A stretch of DNA of 64,000 nt from Brachypodium distachyon. Taxonomy: Eukaryota; Streptophyta; Magnoliopsida; Poales; Poaceae. Position numbers and translations under genes: made by a program. Under the pieces are notes generated by a model. It was not told the DNA's origin. It saw nothing but the letters and a program-made list of their open reading frames with translations, and did no database searches. The stretch's first letter is position 1; every line of letters starts with the position of its first letter. Below are positions 33,501-46,456 of this stretch, piece by piece. Location: contig NC_016134.3 in the NCBI RefSeq assembly GCF_000005505.3, positions 25,309,584 to 25,373,583 on the forward strand. The letters run 5' to 3'.

Positions 33501-36500
33501 CATCCTGGGCAACCAGGTATACAGTATACTACATAATTTTAAGTTGCTTGATGACCTGGAGATGAGAGAAAATGCATTCTGTACTTTTGATACTCTGATT
33601 TGGCATTAACATGCCTTATTGAACCTATAGTACTTAACATATTTATTCTGAAACATGTCATTTGCATTGCCTGTGCACCATCTCTTAGCTAGTGCCTAGC
33701 ACGCTTTAGAACACTTTTGTTAGGTCCTGCATGCTGGGTCAATCAAAAAATTTGTACAAGAGAACAGAAGACAAACTATACTTGTTAAACACCGTGTGTT
33801 GCTATGGAGCAATAAATTTAATTACCTTAACACATCGAGTCAGTATCGTCATGTCCAATAGTGCCTTTTGTTTTGTCTCTACACTCGGTTAATCTTCAAA
33901 TGTAAGTTGTTTGCGAGCAACAACACTTTGGGTAGATATTAATTGTCTTCTGAATTGGTAGAAGAAGAAAACATCTATTGTATTCTCCATGCAAAAAATA
34001 AAACATGTAAAGAAGGGAGAAGATATATCATCCACATGCAAAGAAGGGTGCTACCAATGCGTGAGAGCACTCAAAAGAAGTTTTAGTTTTTTTTAATTGA
34101 TTATTTATATATATATATGCAGTCTCAGCTGCCATCTTCTCCCTGAAAATACCCCCCATCCTCAAGATCTAATATTTGAGCATAGATGCATTAAGAGATA
34201 TATTGCGGCTCTCGTAGAGGCATCGTTTCATGAATCACAGGAAATTCAACAGAGTTTAAATATCACTCAACTTCACAACAATGAGGCTGATGTCTGGCAT
34301 TACATATGAGGTGTCCATCAGTAATCTACAGTCTAATTGTTATTTGGTGGGTTTGAAATGCAAATGTGTTCCAAAGCTCTGCGTCTCTGCTTGGCTTTTA
34401 ATCAAAGGTCGGCTAAACTCAAAGACCCCTAGTAAATCATAAGTATTTTTCTGGCCATAGCTCTATAAAAAATTGCTGAACTTCTGACCCAGATCAAAAG
34501 TATTCTTTATCTGAAAAAATCATAAACATCCTCTCTATCATACTACTATCAAGACAATAGTACCTAATTTTTCTAGCTCTTATTAATTTATGTTTCTAAC
34601 AGAGTCATTTTCTGGCCATCTCTAATACTACTTGACATTGAATGGTAGAACTTGAATGGACGGACCAAAACTAGAGTTGAAGCCATTGACCCTGAAACAG
34701 TTTGTTCAAACTAGTCAGCAAGTTTCAGTTGATACAAGCTTCAGATATCATCAACAACTCCTTGATCTAGCTTGTGTTGGAATTCTTCTCCTTTACGATC
34801 TGGCCAGTTACAATTATTTAATCCCCAATCACTTTGACCCAATGCAAGAAATAGGAAATCCGCAAATACCAAATCAGTGTATACATTCCGCACAAGCATG
34901 ACCCGAGCACAACAGATGTGGAGGGTGTTGGAGGAGTTGCCTGTTAGACGGGAGCAGCAGCTAGGATAGGGGTGCATGCTAGGATAGTGGTGCGTGTGAG
35001 GTGTGGCGAGGCCGAGAAAACGTGGGGCATGAGGACTGGGAAAGGGAGCAATCGGCAGTGTCATATGGAGGGGAATTTCGGTGAACTTGGTATGTACTGT
35101 CACCACTAACTCCAAATTAAGAGATAGTAAAGATTAAATACCGTAGGCAACACCCTTTTGAGTTTCTGAAAACTCAGAAATAGGGTTTGGCTACGTTGCA
35201 CCAATACGGCGACATGCATACATTTTCCAAAAACAGTCATAGGGGACACAGGGCATATGTATATTATATAAATAATGAAAAAATGTAATTAGTAAGGGAA
35301 GAAGAGAAGAGATACGGCCTGTTTCCTATTGATGAATCATTTTAAAGCTCGAAGCAGTGTAGCAGGTACTAAAGCCCATGTCCATATAACCCTTCACGTA
35401 AGCCCATGAAAGGCCCAGTTCAGAAAAAACCCTAGACTATAGTATTGCTCCAGCCTCCAGCCGCCAGCCACGCTCCAGCTACAGAACGGGCGATGAGGAC
35501 AGCAGCAACGTCTAGTAGTGGCGGGAGATGAGGCACAGCGTCAGGCGATGAGGACAGCAGCCTACAGCTCCAGATTTGTGGTGGCATGCAGCGTCCACAG
35601 CGGCGGGAGAAGAGGCGCAGCGTCCTGCGAGCCCGGCGACGGGGGCAGCGGCGGCCGGCATTGGCACAGGCACAACGTTGCAGGAGGCTGATCGGGGTGC
35701 TTTAGCAAATGATCTGGTCTCGCTGCAGGTTAGTGTTTTTGTTGGGCCATATGCCCATATCCCGACGGCCGTATCATACACCGTGTCCCATCGTTGTTCA
35801 GCCGTGTCCTGATTTATTTTTATATTTTTTTAATTCGAAAATTCCAGGGCATTTCGGGACACCCGCGTCCCCGCGGCATGCCGACACGTCTGCTCTGGCC
35901 GTATGGGTGCTTTCGAGGTGTTCGGTGATGTAATTTTACAAGATCCCATTACATCCTAAAAAGTTTTAAAGGTGGACTAGATGAACATGAACAAGAAACA
36001 TTTTAATTGTACTCAGGAATAGTGAAGGCAATATCCTCATTCTTATGCCAATCATACATTCCTTGCAATTTTCACCAAGGGAACTTGCTATCCAGGTTAT
36101 GAATTTTTTTGACTTTCTGACATAATCAGTGTTGTATTTCTGTGGTTGAACTAGATCTTCTAAGGTCGTTGTGTGATACATCTTTCCTGCATAACTTTTT
36201 CCAGACATTTCTTAAAATGAATTTGGTGTTCTCATGCTCACTTCCCTATTTAAGACTACATTTTAGATGTTGGTTCCTATTATTTGTAGTCATCCATGCA
36301 AGACTCAGTTTCCACGTGACATAGTATCCACTATCACTGAACTAGTAAATGCATGGCTGACTTATTTTACTGGTTTGTACTTTGTAGTAAAAGGGGAAGA
36401 AAGAAGGAAAGCTTACCTGTATTATCCTGCTCTAACTGTGGCCAACTCTACATGTCCAAATCTTAGCTCTGCAACTGCAAACCTACCTATTTGGTAATTG

Positions 36501-37132
36501 ATATTCGACCAACCTCCTTAGCTGGCATTTTGGTATTCACTACCAGTGCCTTTCTGTAACAGGACTTGGCAAAACTTGCCACACTTTATGATGTTCAATT
36601 GGAAAACAAAGAACATATTAAGCAAACTATATCAAATCCAGGGATCAGTGTGATGAGAACTTTCCGAAAACTTCCGTGTACTGGGTGTTGTATATCATTG
36701 TTTACTACATTTCCTTGCAAGTTTGTGCTTTTCGCTGTAATTTGCATGAAAGTTCCTGTATGTAATGCTTGAAGGTGCTTCACTGCTTGCATTCTTCTGT
36801 AATGTTTGTTTGATATGTTCTAATGCTATTACTCCCCTGACTGTTGTGCAGGACAATGCTATTACTCCCCTGGCTCTAAAGGATGGTGCAAAGTATGTCC
36901 TTTGACTCACATTGTTAGCATCAAACTTTTTTTTTTCAAGTAGTTGCGTACTTACATAGCTCTTTTGTTTTTCAGGACAGCTCGTAGTCATGATTCTGTA
37001 GACAAAAAAGGGCCGCGTGATACTGAGGAGTTACATGATGCACCTACCAGGAATATACTATTCAGCTTAAGAAGTGCTTCTGCTAGACAGAAAAACCCTT
37101 CACCCAGACGGTCAGCAAGGCTTGTTCCAAAG
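30540..37132 (+). CDS. Multi-exon protein with SAP-like N-terminus
   Basis: Exons joined by consistent phases: 30540-30674 (in the exon starting at 30531), 30820-30928, 31058-31170, 31650-32625, 32709-33007, then probably 36852-36892 and 36976-37132. All introns use GT...AG. The first exon (MELGECQKRLLSLSFRNLQSL, YNLPANKSRWELASELAMLL) has the helix-turn-helix spacing of SAP-type DNA/RNA-binding motifs. The large exon is Ser/Asn-rich and low-complexity, contains an Ala-Asn/Ala-Lys/Glu-Lys dipeptide tract and a short conserved-looking patch, FFVMSEDEGLDLVVDLNFNPASWV. The C-terminal exon is basic: RNILFSLRSASARQ, RRSARLVPK. I do not recognise the family; a nuclear role is only inferred. The last two exons are 3.8 kb away, and the stop codon is not certain (in-frame TGA at 37157 if the last donor is unused). 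Confidence 0.55.
33008..36851. other. Long intron or intergenic stretch
   Basis: Between exons 32709-33007 and 36852. It holds two weak exon-like pieces: 35560-35728, a GC-rich frame ending at CTGCAG|GTTAGT, and 36563-36670, following an acceptor (AACAG|GACTTGGC). Their phases (both zero) would fit each other, but I cannot show they belong to a gene. Confidence 0.35.
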
Positions 37133-39000
37133 GTTAGCGGAAGTGGGCTTTGTCGTTGACTTTAGTACTAATTGAAATAGCCATTAATCATCATTCATAC
37201 CACAACCTGATAGTAAAATAGCCATACTCATACGAACGCTGGTTAACAGATTAAGCACATCATTTTGTGGAGGGCCTTGCAGTTATGTTTTGACTTTACT
37301 CATAGTTTTCTGTGTTTGGAAATCAAATTGCACTTCTGTAATTGACACTAACATGTTTACTTTTTTCACATGCAGTGATTGCTATAAATGATAAATCACA
37401 GGAATGATATCCATTGCCAACAATGCATAGCTTAACTGCTGTCTTAGTCAATTTCTAAGAAGAGAGTTGCAGTGATACAGTTCTTGACAAGCTAGACTCC
37501 AACATTCTCGTCAATTCTAGTTGATTCATCTTGCTAGCAACTTGACTAGCTCTTATACTTCTGTCAACAACTCAGTGCCACCAAATGTTTTGCCTTTCTT
37601 CTGTTCTACAGCATCTGTTATACTTCACACCAAATTGAACTTCTCGTATACACCATTGTACAAAGAATCATAATTATTAAGACAATTTTGAATCTGCAGT
37701 GTTGTCGCTTTTGCATAACGGGTTTTCTGCTTTGACGCTTGAATAACGTCACTTGATTATTCCAATGGTTTCTCTATATTTGGCTTTGCTTTTACTTAAC
37801 TCATAAGATTTTGTGCTTTTTTTTACCAAGAATTAATTATGTGCTTAAAGATGGCAGCTGGAGTTGGAATTGCTGTCCAGCTTCCATACAGGCACTATAT
37901 GCCAACTTACTGTGATATGTTACTGATTGTGATTCATTATGTTGTGATAAGATGCTATTCATGCAGGCCTACTAGCTAGATGTTCAAATTATCTGTGTGC
38001 CCAAACATTCTCGCACATAAATTTGTGCCATCTGCGGCAGTCTTGCCAGACTGGCGTTGCAAGTTATGGCCTGTGAAATCTGCCTTCGAATATATTCCTC
38101 CCCCTTTTGACACTGACACCTGTGATCTCTCTAATTTACCATGCCTAGGAGGTGGTGGCTTGCAAATTTTGCATTTGAGAGCTAGTTCCTTAGCTGGTAT
38201 GAAGAAACGATGACATGTAGTGCGATGTGAACGTGTGACATGAAGTAAAGGTTAGTCAGGGTGAACAAGGGCTAGAGCATGGCCTGTCAACAGGTCATTT
38301 GGTACAGCATGAGCTACCGTGAAAAGAATGAAGTGAATTCTATAGGAAACTGAGAAATACAAGAATGGTGTTTTCCATGGTTGTAAAAATTCTATGAGGT
38401 TGGGCTAAAATCAAAAACAATTTTTGAAACCGGTTACCAATAGTCCATAGGTATGAAAAAAGTTCTCTTTTCAGATACTGCTCAAAATATCTAAGGAATG
38501 AGGAATCCAAAATCTGTGATGCCTTTGAATAAAGTAGGAGGTGAAGGAGAGAGGAGAAGGTTTTATGTTTTTTTTTTTGCGGGTAGAAGAAGGTTTTATG
38601 TTGGGATTATTGTGTATAGGGGCTTGAGGAAGGCTCCATGCTTCGTAAATCCTGATATGATCATACGTCTTGAATGCACATTCTATTTTAGTAAAACCGT
38701 CAAGGAAGGCAACAATTGATTCACAGCCTGCCTTTCTCATGAGACGGCGTGGATGCTAGGAGACAAGAAGAAGATGTCATGAGACATTGGAGCAGGAGGT
38801 GGTGGCGGCGGCAAGGAAGGACGCGGGGGCAGAAGATGTATCCTACACGTTTTTTTTTTTTTAATTGTCATTGCACTAAAGGCTGGGCGTGCCTCTTGAT
38901 CAAGCACATTTTTCGCCGCACTGCATGTGACATTGTGACAATATTACATAAAGTGATAGTATTACATTTAGGACAGTAAAACTGGACGTACTCCGGGTGA
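37133..39000. other. Intergenic, nothing recognised
   Basis: AT-rich, with only short frames. No transposon ends or RNA genes were seen. Confidence 0.45.
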
Positions 39001-39560
39001 TCTCAGGCCATCAACGCTGTCCGTCGTCCGATCTATAACCCGTGCGGATCCTTGCCATTGATCTATCTGTCCTCGGGCTGCTGCTCCGGAGAAAAACTGG
39101 TGGCTCCTGGTTAATTCGGGTTCGTGGAAGACCGTTAGCCCGTCGTGGGATACCCGCTTCACCTCCCCTCACCCGAGCCCGACAGTCATTCCCTCCCCTC
39201 CACCCCTTCAAGGCGCAAGGGCGACTACCAGGCGACGGCATCGGCCAGCGGTTCCACAACCATCAGCCGCGGTTGTCGACGCCCACCCCCGGCATCCCAC
39301 GGCGGCGGCAGCGCCCGTCTCTCCCTCCCTCAGGTTAATCGCGTCCTGGCGGCTCGCTCTCCCTCCGGCGAAGTGCATCCGGACGGCGCAGATGTAGAGC
39401 CCGCGTCTCCCTCCCCTTCACCCCGGTCGGCCGCGCGCCTCGGCTCTGCACGATGCGACTGTTTAGAGCGAGGCGGGGCCTCCCGCACCAGCAGCGCGAC
39501 TGTTGACCTCCCTTAGCCGCAACCCAATGCACGGCGCAATTAACATTCCCCAAGCGGCGG
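39001..39560 (+). other. GC-rich first-exon-like block
   Basis: A 123-codon Ser/Pro/Arg-rich frame (39145-39516) with no domain. The composition matches a grass gene 5' end, and it lies upstream of the exon-like cluster at 40.5 kb. Confidence 0.3.
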
Positions 39561-39668
39561 CGGCCTCACTCCAAGCACCGGCAACATCGCTCATCCTCCG
39601 CCGACATCTCCTCCCCAACCCAACGCACGGTTCTGTGTTGTTTGGTTCCTCGAGGTTGCTATGACGTA

Positions 39669-39846
39669 CTCCTCCGTTCTAAAATATGACATATTAGTTT
39701 TCATTAATACAATATTTTGACTATCAAAAATACTTCATGATACTTATGGTTTCATAACATATAAACCACATTTTAATATAGTAATTTGTGATCAAAACTT
39801 TATCTTAATGAAAATTAATATGACATTTTTTAAGAAACGGAGGGAG
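39669..39846. mobile_element. Stowaway-type MITE
   Basis: Inverted ends CTCCTCCGTTCTAAAATATGACAT and complement, with TA flanks at 39667-39668 and 39847-39848. Confidence 0.85.
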
Positions 39847-40491
39847 TACTGGCTTCTTCAGTTCACGGCCATCAGTCCATGTATGTTGTACCTCCAGGCT
39901 CCAGCAGCGCCCTCTGCTCGTAGGTAGAAAATTGTTGGGCAGCACTAATTCCTGTAGCTACAACACTTTTGGAAGAGCCACTGATAAATGTCATTGTTTT
40001 CTGCTCATTTAGTTGTTTTATATTCTTGTGTACTGCACAATGAGAATATTAGCAGTGTTGATTAATTGTCTTCTCAAACAAAAAGTAGTCTCTGTTCTAA
40101 AATTAATGGAGTACAAGATCAGAGTTGAGGAGCATCTCTTCTGGCACAGTATTTTTTTTGAGGGAATCTTCTGGCACAGTATGTGTGCTTGCTTCTTTGA
40201 TGTCTTTGGACGGTAAAAAGGTTCATACTTGCTTGAGCTATTTTTTTTCCCTCTAGATGGCATGTTTTCATTTCATTATTCTGTCTACGCTTATATACTT
40301 GTTAGAATTATTGAGAGTCATCTATGAGTACGTGGAATTAAATGGTCTGTGTATGTGCATCACAAATATTGTCTTAATTTACCTTTCAGGAATAATATTT
40401 GTCTCAGTGTTTGTCATTGTTAGAACAGCCTGAAATATATTTCATCTTGAAAGCACAATGATACACACGAGGCTGTCAGGAACAGGTCATG

Positions 40492-40846
40492 ATACAACAC
40501 CTCTTAGACTTCTTGATGATCCAGAGATACAGTATCTTTTTTTTTTGAACTTGCTAATTACTATAACTTCCCCCCTCCTGTATATACTGATCACAATGTT
40601 GCTTGCGTTATCATTTGATTTCACATAGAGGGGGACTACCGTAGAAAAGCTCACTGATGAAATATTGAGGGACAATGAACATCTCAGGGATCTTCTTGCA
40701 ATGAGTGTACGTGCGGGACTAAACAATTCCTAGAACTAAAACGTATATCATGTTCTTTCGTTTAGTATTGCCTTAATTTGGCTTGTGCTACAGCACTAAA
40801 GGGAGATTACAACGAAGGGGTTGTGATGCGAGAGAAGCAAGAGTAG
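40492..40846 (+). CDS. Three phase-compatible exon-like pieces, unknown protein
   Basis: 40492-40531 (ending ...LRLLDDPEIQ), 40631-40706 (GTTVEKLTDEILRDNEHLRDLLAMS) and a short terminal piece from 40794 or 40802 join through GT...AG introns without breaking frame, ending at a stop in either case. The charged, Leu-spaced middle looks like a coiled coil. It may be the tail of a gene starting near 39.0 kb or part of the gene at 30.5 kb; the 5' connection is not shown. Partial and low confidence. Confidence 0.3.
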
Positions 40847-43403
40847 TGGAGGTCCAAGCCATGGAGATTAAAAAGTCTGTAATGGCCAAGATGTTGTCCA
40901 GCAATTTAATATTCACATTTTCACTTCACTACGATTTGATTCTCTAAACCGACTTTTTTTTCTTTGCACAAGTGAACTTCAATTCTTTAGGTACTATAAA
41001 AATATGGATAATTAGGGAATTTTTACCTTACCAAGACACGCCTTAAATCACTGAAGCACCAAAAGGCCATTTAGGATTTGTGTTGTTTTCCTGGCAAAAT
41101 ATTGCAACCTGAGCCAGCACCACTATACTAAAATATGATATACACCATGATTTTATATTTCTTTCTTTCGCTATATTATTACTTCTGCAGGTCCTATTGA
41201 CTTGTTCATTAAATAGTTATGAATTTAAAGTCCTTTTTGCAACTATCTGTCTATTGTTATTCTATATGATGTTCTGGTATAATTTTCTTGGTTAATTTCA
41301 TTTTAGATTGGAAAAATATTTCAGAGTTTAGGGCCTATGCAATTCTAATACAGTTAGAACAACTGGGTCAGCCATTTTAATTGTTTTGCTTTTCTGTAAC
41401 ATATCTTTAGTTGTATGACATATTGCAAACCTATCGCCATGACAGTTGAAATTGAAAAATCTGGGACTATTCATGATTTAGGGCTCAGAGAGAACAATAA
41501 AATAAAGCAAATGGAGTGATGCACCCTTTATGCTGTAACAAGTCCCAGGATTAGATAATTAACCTATTTTTGGAGGAGCAAAATTTCAAAAGAAACAACA
41601 AGCACTTTGATGCATTAACCGTGGCATCTGTAGTAAGTTCCCGCCTTTCCACGATCCTCCGATCCAATTCTGAAATTTTGATGTCTTATGTCGGTGTAGC
41701 AAATTATTTGTGTTGATCGTATCGCTGCTACCAAAAAAAACAAATCGCCGCTATATCATCTGCTAATTATTTTAGTACATAATTACTAGATAGAGAACAC
41801 ATTTCTTTTTTAACAGCTTGGACATGGCGAAATACCAACAAGATGTATATCATAATTTGATTAACATAACGTCATGCCTCGTGTCTTCGCAAATTGCCGA
41901 AAACTTTTAAAAATCTGAATGGGTGTGGCATTCTTAGATATTTGTGTTCTGCCTCTTTATATTGTCAAAATGGATGGGTGCGGCAACGCGCGCCATCAGG
42001 ATCTAGTAATTCATATGATTGCATTACTGCTATATTTACACTGCCAAATAAAGATGGCAACACCTATACTTGCCTGTACCAAATGAACTCACTCTGGTTC
42101 ACCACTCCTTTAGTTTTTTTTTAACAGAAACAGGAGGCAAAGCCTACCGAAAATATATTGATTGGAGGCCAAGAAACGATTACATGCTTAATTTTGCTGG
42201 AAGACGTGGAGATCCCTTCAGCGCCTCAGCTTTGCTGGCAATCTTGTTTGCTAATTCCTTATTCGGCTGCAAGCTAGCTCTGTGAAGAACATTGAGGATC
42301 CACTTAACTTAGTTTGAGTGGAATTTTGATTCGAAATCGTTAATTGTTAGGGATAGCTTCTCATCCATTGGAATCACACATGCATGATGATGTGTCACAC
42401 CAAAAAATCATACTGCAAACTTGAGAGGGTGGATTTCAGTCAAAAAGTGAACTTACTGTACGACCGATGTGGGAGGGGCCGATGATCGCTTTGCTGGTTC
42501 ACCAAAGTTTGATGATCTACCAATGCCATCGTACCTTCTCTACGTATTAGACATGATAAGATAAATTATTGTTCCCAGTTCCTTCACACCTCACGTGCAC
42601 TAAAAAGAAACCTCTGCAGATTAACAAATTGAAACCGACCAGGAAATCATCAATCAGGCACCTCAAACAAATCATAACCTGTAAATGGACTATGTGCATG
42701 CCTGCACCTAGGCTAGGATCCCCAACAAAAATATGTATAATGAGTTAGCAGGAAACCGATTAGAGATTGTGATGAGCATCCATAGAGAAGATCAGCGGAC
42801 AGCATGGATATGAGGCAATGAGATTGTCATATAAATGGTCCCAGATCAAACAAAATATAAGATTACTTTTTTATTTGAGAAGCTAAGATTAGCCGTTCAT
42901 ATAACCTATGGCTAAGAGTGGTAGGACCAAATCTTATCTCTCTCGTTTGCTATCATCCACTAAGTAAGATTCACATGATATGCATAGAGAAGTAGCACAA
43001 TTTGTTAACACACCGGGTGACTGGGAATAATAGAAATAGACATTCAGGCTCAGTGTCTCAACAAGGCATGTATTTATTGAATTTTTACTTAGTCTGCATA
43101 AAAATAGATAATCAAAATGGAAACTAGATGCCATACACCACTGCATAATAACAATATCTGCTCAGTAGGAGAAAAATATTTCTGTCAAGAAACCAACATG
43201 TATTAGTTATGCCTAGTTAGTGTGTCCAGATTGAAACTACTGAAACTAAGGTAATGATAAAGCTGTGAGCTGCCAAATTAGTGACAAATGGCCAAAAGGG
43301 AGCCATTTTTTCCTTGATGGCACAAGGATCCAACTGGACACAGAAACTTGATTCATTGATAAAGAAATTAATCAGAAGTGACGACAGAGCCATTTGAGTA
43401 TAC
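40847..43403. other. Intergenic, nothing recognised
   Basis: AT-rich DNA with short frames only. Confidence 0.45.
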
Positions 43404-43671
43404 CTTCTTGGATTTTGTATTCCATTCCATAAAGCATCTGTGAGGAGTTTATCGAATTTCTCTGGCTTATTAGCATCTGAGTCGTCAACATTGTTTTGAA
43501 GAGACCTGCAGGTTCATACATAATCAGCTTAGGGCTAAATACCATAAGCAACATACTGGGAGACATTATGAAAAGTGAAGCTACCAGGAGGCAATCTCTC
43601 TAAGGCTTTGTTTGGATGTAGACATTGGGAGGCTTGGCATTGCATTGGCTCCAATGCCAATACCACATGAT

Positions 43672-43790
43672 ATTGATATTGAGGTTGAATGTCAATATTT
43701 CTGTTTGAATGTTTAAGTATTCGAAACCCAGATCTGATATTGAGGTTGAATGTCAATAGTTCTGTTTGGATGTTTAAGTCTTGATTGTAT
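43672..43790. repeat. Short tandem duplication (about 63 bp unit)
   Basis: TGATATTGAGGTTGAATGTC...TCTGTTTGRATGTTTAAGT occurs twice, inside the region that replaced the missing MADS exons. Confidence 0.8.
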
Positions 43791-43925
43791 ATTTGAAGGA
43801 TATTCATCCTGATTCAGAACCAAAATATCTATTCAGAGAGATATGTAAGTATAGATACAGTCACAAAATTTAACCATTATCATGTTTACTTTGCCAGTCC
43901 TGTGGATAGTCTAAACAGATACTTA

Positions 43926-44003
43926 CTCCGTCCCAAAATAAGTGTCGTGGATTTGCATAACAATCTATACAAATTCATGTCACTTATTTTGGGACGGAGG
44001 AAG
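43926..44003. mobile_element. Very short Stowaway-type MITE
   Basis: A 78-bp near-perfect hairpin (CTCCGTCCCAAAATAAGTGTC and complement) with TA flanks at 43924-43925 and 44004-44005. Confidence 0.85.
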
Positions 44004-44228
44004 TACTTGATTACAAAACCCTTTAGCTTGCATAGCGCATTTTCATGGCAACTTCAGAAAAACAAAGGCTCCACACCTAAAAAAATGTAAGCTGTGCAAG
44101 GCGGAACAATGCCACGGGCGTAATGCCACCGAGTAAAGCTATTTTACACTGTTGCTACTTGAATCTCCTTCTTCAGGTTCCTTCTTGTTCCAGCAAATTG
44201 TTGATAGCGGTCATACATACCTTCTATG

Positions 44229-45488
44229 CTGAAAACAAAAGTATGAATTAACATTTGGAAAATTAATACAGTTTTAAAGTTTTATGGCTTTGGCCAGCAT
44301 TTCAAACAAAGTTCTAGGTATTATGGAAGTAATTAGTAAATAGAGTTCATGCTCTTTTATAATTTGGTGAGGACCTTTATATAGGTTCATTATTTTATCT
44401 TTATCCATACAAATGTTATCTACTGTTAGTTTGGAAGCTTCACCCTTTTTCTTCTTCTAAAACCAGCTGCTTTGTGACACTTATTTATTTATAGGAACCT
44501 AAAACATATATTGGCCTTATATAGCTTTGAGCCTTTCTGATAGGCTGCCTATTTCCCTTGCCCCAGTTTCAAATATACTATTGCAGTTGAAACTGATGCA
44601 AAAAACATTCAAGTGCAACGTTGTCAGAGTGAGAGCACTACACAGTCTGTTGCTTCTAGGTTGTAAACAAACATGTAGTATTCAGCTACACATAATGTTT
44701 TGCTTCTATATTGTAAACGCTAGAGAACTGCAAGACGATAGTATGAGAATAGACGTGTACCGGCCGCGCAGAAGCTGCCTAGTCCAGTCTCAAGCGGCAC
44801 CACCTCGGAATCGGATGCTCGCCGACCGCCACACCATCACCGGCTCCAAGCACTCCCTCACAACGGCAGCTGCACACAGCAAAAACGAGCAAAAACGAGG
44901 ACTAACTAAACATGTACCATAAACACCCCAAGAACCAACTAAATCGCCTAGAACCTTGTTTCGACAGGAAGGAGATGGAGAGGAAGTAGAAGCGGGTAAT
45001 GCGGACCTGATGCCGTCGACGAGTTGACTCCTCCGGGCGAATGGGCGGAGGCCGGAGGAGGAACTCAATCGAGAAAGGAGTCCGGAGTGGAAAGTGGTCG
45101 CCAGATGTAGGTTCAGACAAACAGCTTCTGAAAAATATGATTCGTAAGCTGGCATTTCATCGAGCAGGTTGTAAGCAAGCATTTTTCGTCAGGAAGGTGG
45201 TGAGCAAATGAGCGTGTTTGAACCGGTGAGGAGCTGCGAATGCAAGAACCGTTTGGTTACCAGAGGAAGAACAATAGAGACACCGCGGCCTCCTCAGTGT
45301 GTTCCCTTGCAGCAGGCTGTGGTTGCCGGGGAGGAAGTCCTAGTCGTCCCCGGCGACGGGGCGGCCGGCATTGGCGAGCGAGGAAGAGGATGCGTTTGTA
45401 CGGGAGCACCCTCTTCCTTTTCTTCAGTTATCTAACGGTGGAGCTACAACGAGATGGACGTGCACGATTCGTCCCGACAAGTACCGTT
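44229..45488. other. Unassigned, partly GC-rich
   Basis: A 130-codon minus-strand frame (44790-45182) and overlapping plus-strand frames near 45210-45440 have gene-like composition but no domain or convincing splice structure. Confidence 0.35.
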
Positions 45489-45650
45489 ACTGTTGCTTTT
45501 TATTTCTACCGTTGTTTTACCTTCAAAAAATACTTCATTTTTTTTCTTTTTTAACTGTTGCCTTTTATTTCTACCGTTGCTTTACCGTTTAACTGTTGCT
45601 TTTTATTTCTACCGTTGTTTTACCTTCAAAAAATACTTCATTTTTGCTGA
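45489..45650. repeat. Tandem repeat around TTTATTTCTACCGTTG
   Basis: Two full units (45489-45543, 45594-45648) separated by a shortened middle unit. Confidence 0.85.
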
Positions 45651-45914
45651 TTAGTGAAGCCGTAAGAAGGGTTCCGAGTGCCGGAGCTTATAGTGTGTGT
45701 GCGGTATGGGTATCTAAAACACTTGTCCCTCAAAATTTTCTAAAAAAAAAAAAAAACTTGTCCTTCAAAATTAGTTCAAAACAACGTAAAATTGAATATT
45801 TTTTTATCTGAGTACTTGTTTGTTAGTGTAATAGCTAGTTTCTGGTGCATACCACACATGAAAATAATACTATAATAATTTATCCAACTATGTGTGTCAT
45901 GGTATATCATAATA

Positions 45915-46104
45915 CTCCTTCCGTCCCAAAATAAGTAATTTGGTTTTGTATAGAAATCTTGTTTGTAGTGTAATAGCTAGCTTCTCGTGCATGCATACAT
46001 ATGATACAACACATGAAAATTATACTACACTGCTACACTACTTTATCCAACTCTGTGTATCAAGGTATGTAATAATACCGTGACTTATTTTGAGACGGAG
46101 AGAA
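45915..46104. mobile_element. Stowaway-type MITE, diverged
   Basis: Ends CTCCTTCCGTCCCAAAATAAG and TTATTTTGAGACGGAGAGAA with TA flanks; the arms are more diverged than in the other copies. Confidence 0.7.
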
Positions 46105-46456
46105 TAACATTTTCCACAATCATTGTTGATGGGTTAATTTTGGAACCTGCTTGGGCCCACCGCTGCACGCTGAGAGGAATCAAATCCGGCATTAAACAAG
46201 GAATATTTGCCTCGTAGTGTGGACAGATTCATGTCTTCCTGCTCTACCTTCAAATGTACATGAAGGAGAAATGCCAAGAAAAAGATTCATAGGAAAATCA
46301 TAAAATAAAGAAAAAAATAAGAAAAAGGTCAATAGGATCATTGATTTTCTTAAGACTGGGAGACGGAGGAATATCAAATGGAAATAAGAAAATAGAGAAA
46401 AATAAGGTCAAGAAAAATTAGAAAACTCAAACAATAATAGAAAAATGGTAAAATTA

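Larger units (their letters stand above)
43404..44228 (-). pseudogene. MADS51-like (FLC-clade) MIKC gene relic
   Basis: Two exons survive on the minus strand. Exon 44228-44150, after TTTTCAG, encodes IEGMYDRYQQFAGTRRNL, the start of the intervening region of MIKC MADS proteins; a one-base insertion then shifts the frame, with the expected EGDSSSN in the next frame. Exon 43505-43404 (CAG|...AG|GTATAC) encodes SLQNNVDDSDAN followed by a K-box helix (KFDKLLTDALWN). Both match, from memory, rice OsMADS51 and the pooid ODDSOC genes, FLC-clade flowering regulators. The exons that should lie between are missing and replaced by repeat DNA, and no MADS-box exon is seen upstream in the window. A decayed gene. 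Confidence 0.6.

Noticed and set aside
35511..35521. TAGTAGTGG as a CACTA right end for the element starting at 25935
   Set aside because: Its complement does not continue into the ACAGAAA-type terminus and no subterminal repeats lie nearby.
44790..45182. Minus-strand frame with NLLDEMP as a PPR gene start
   Set aside because: One short resemblance only; no repeated PPR helices follow and no splice structure supports it.
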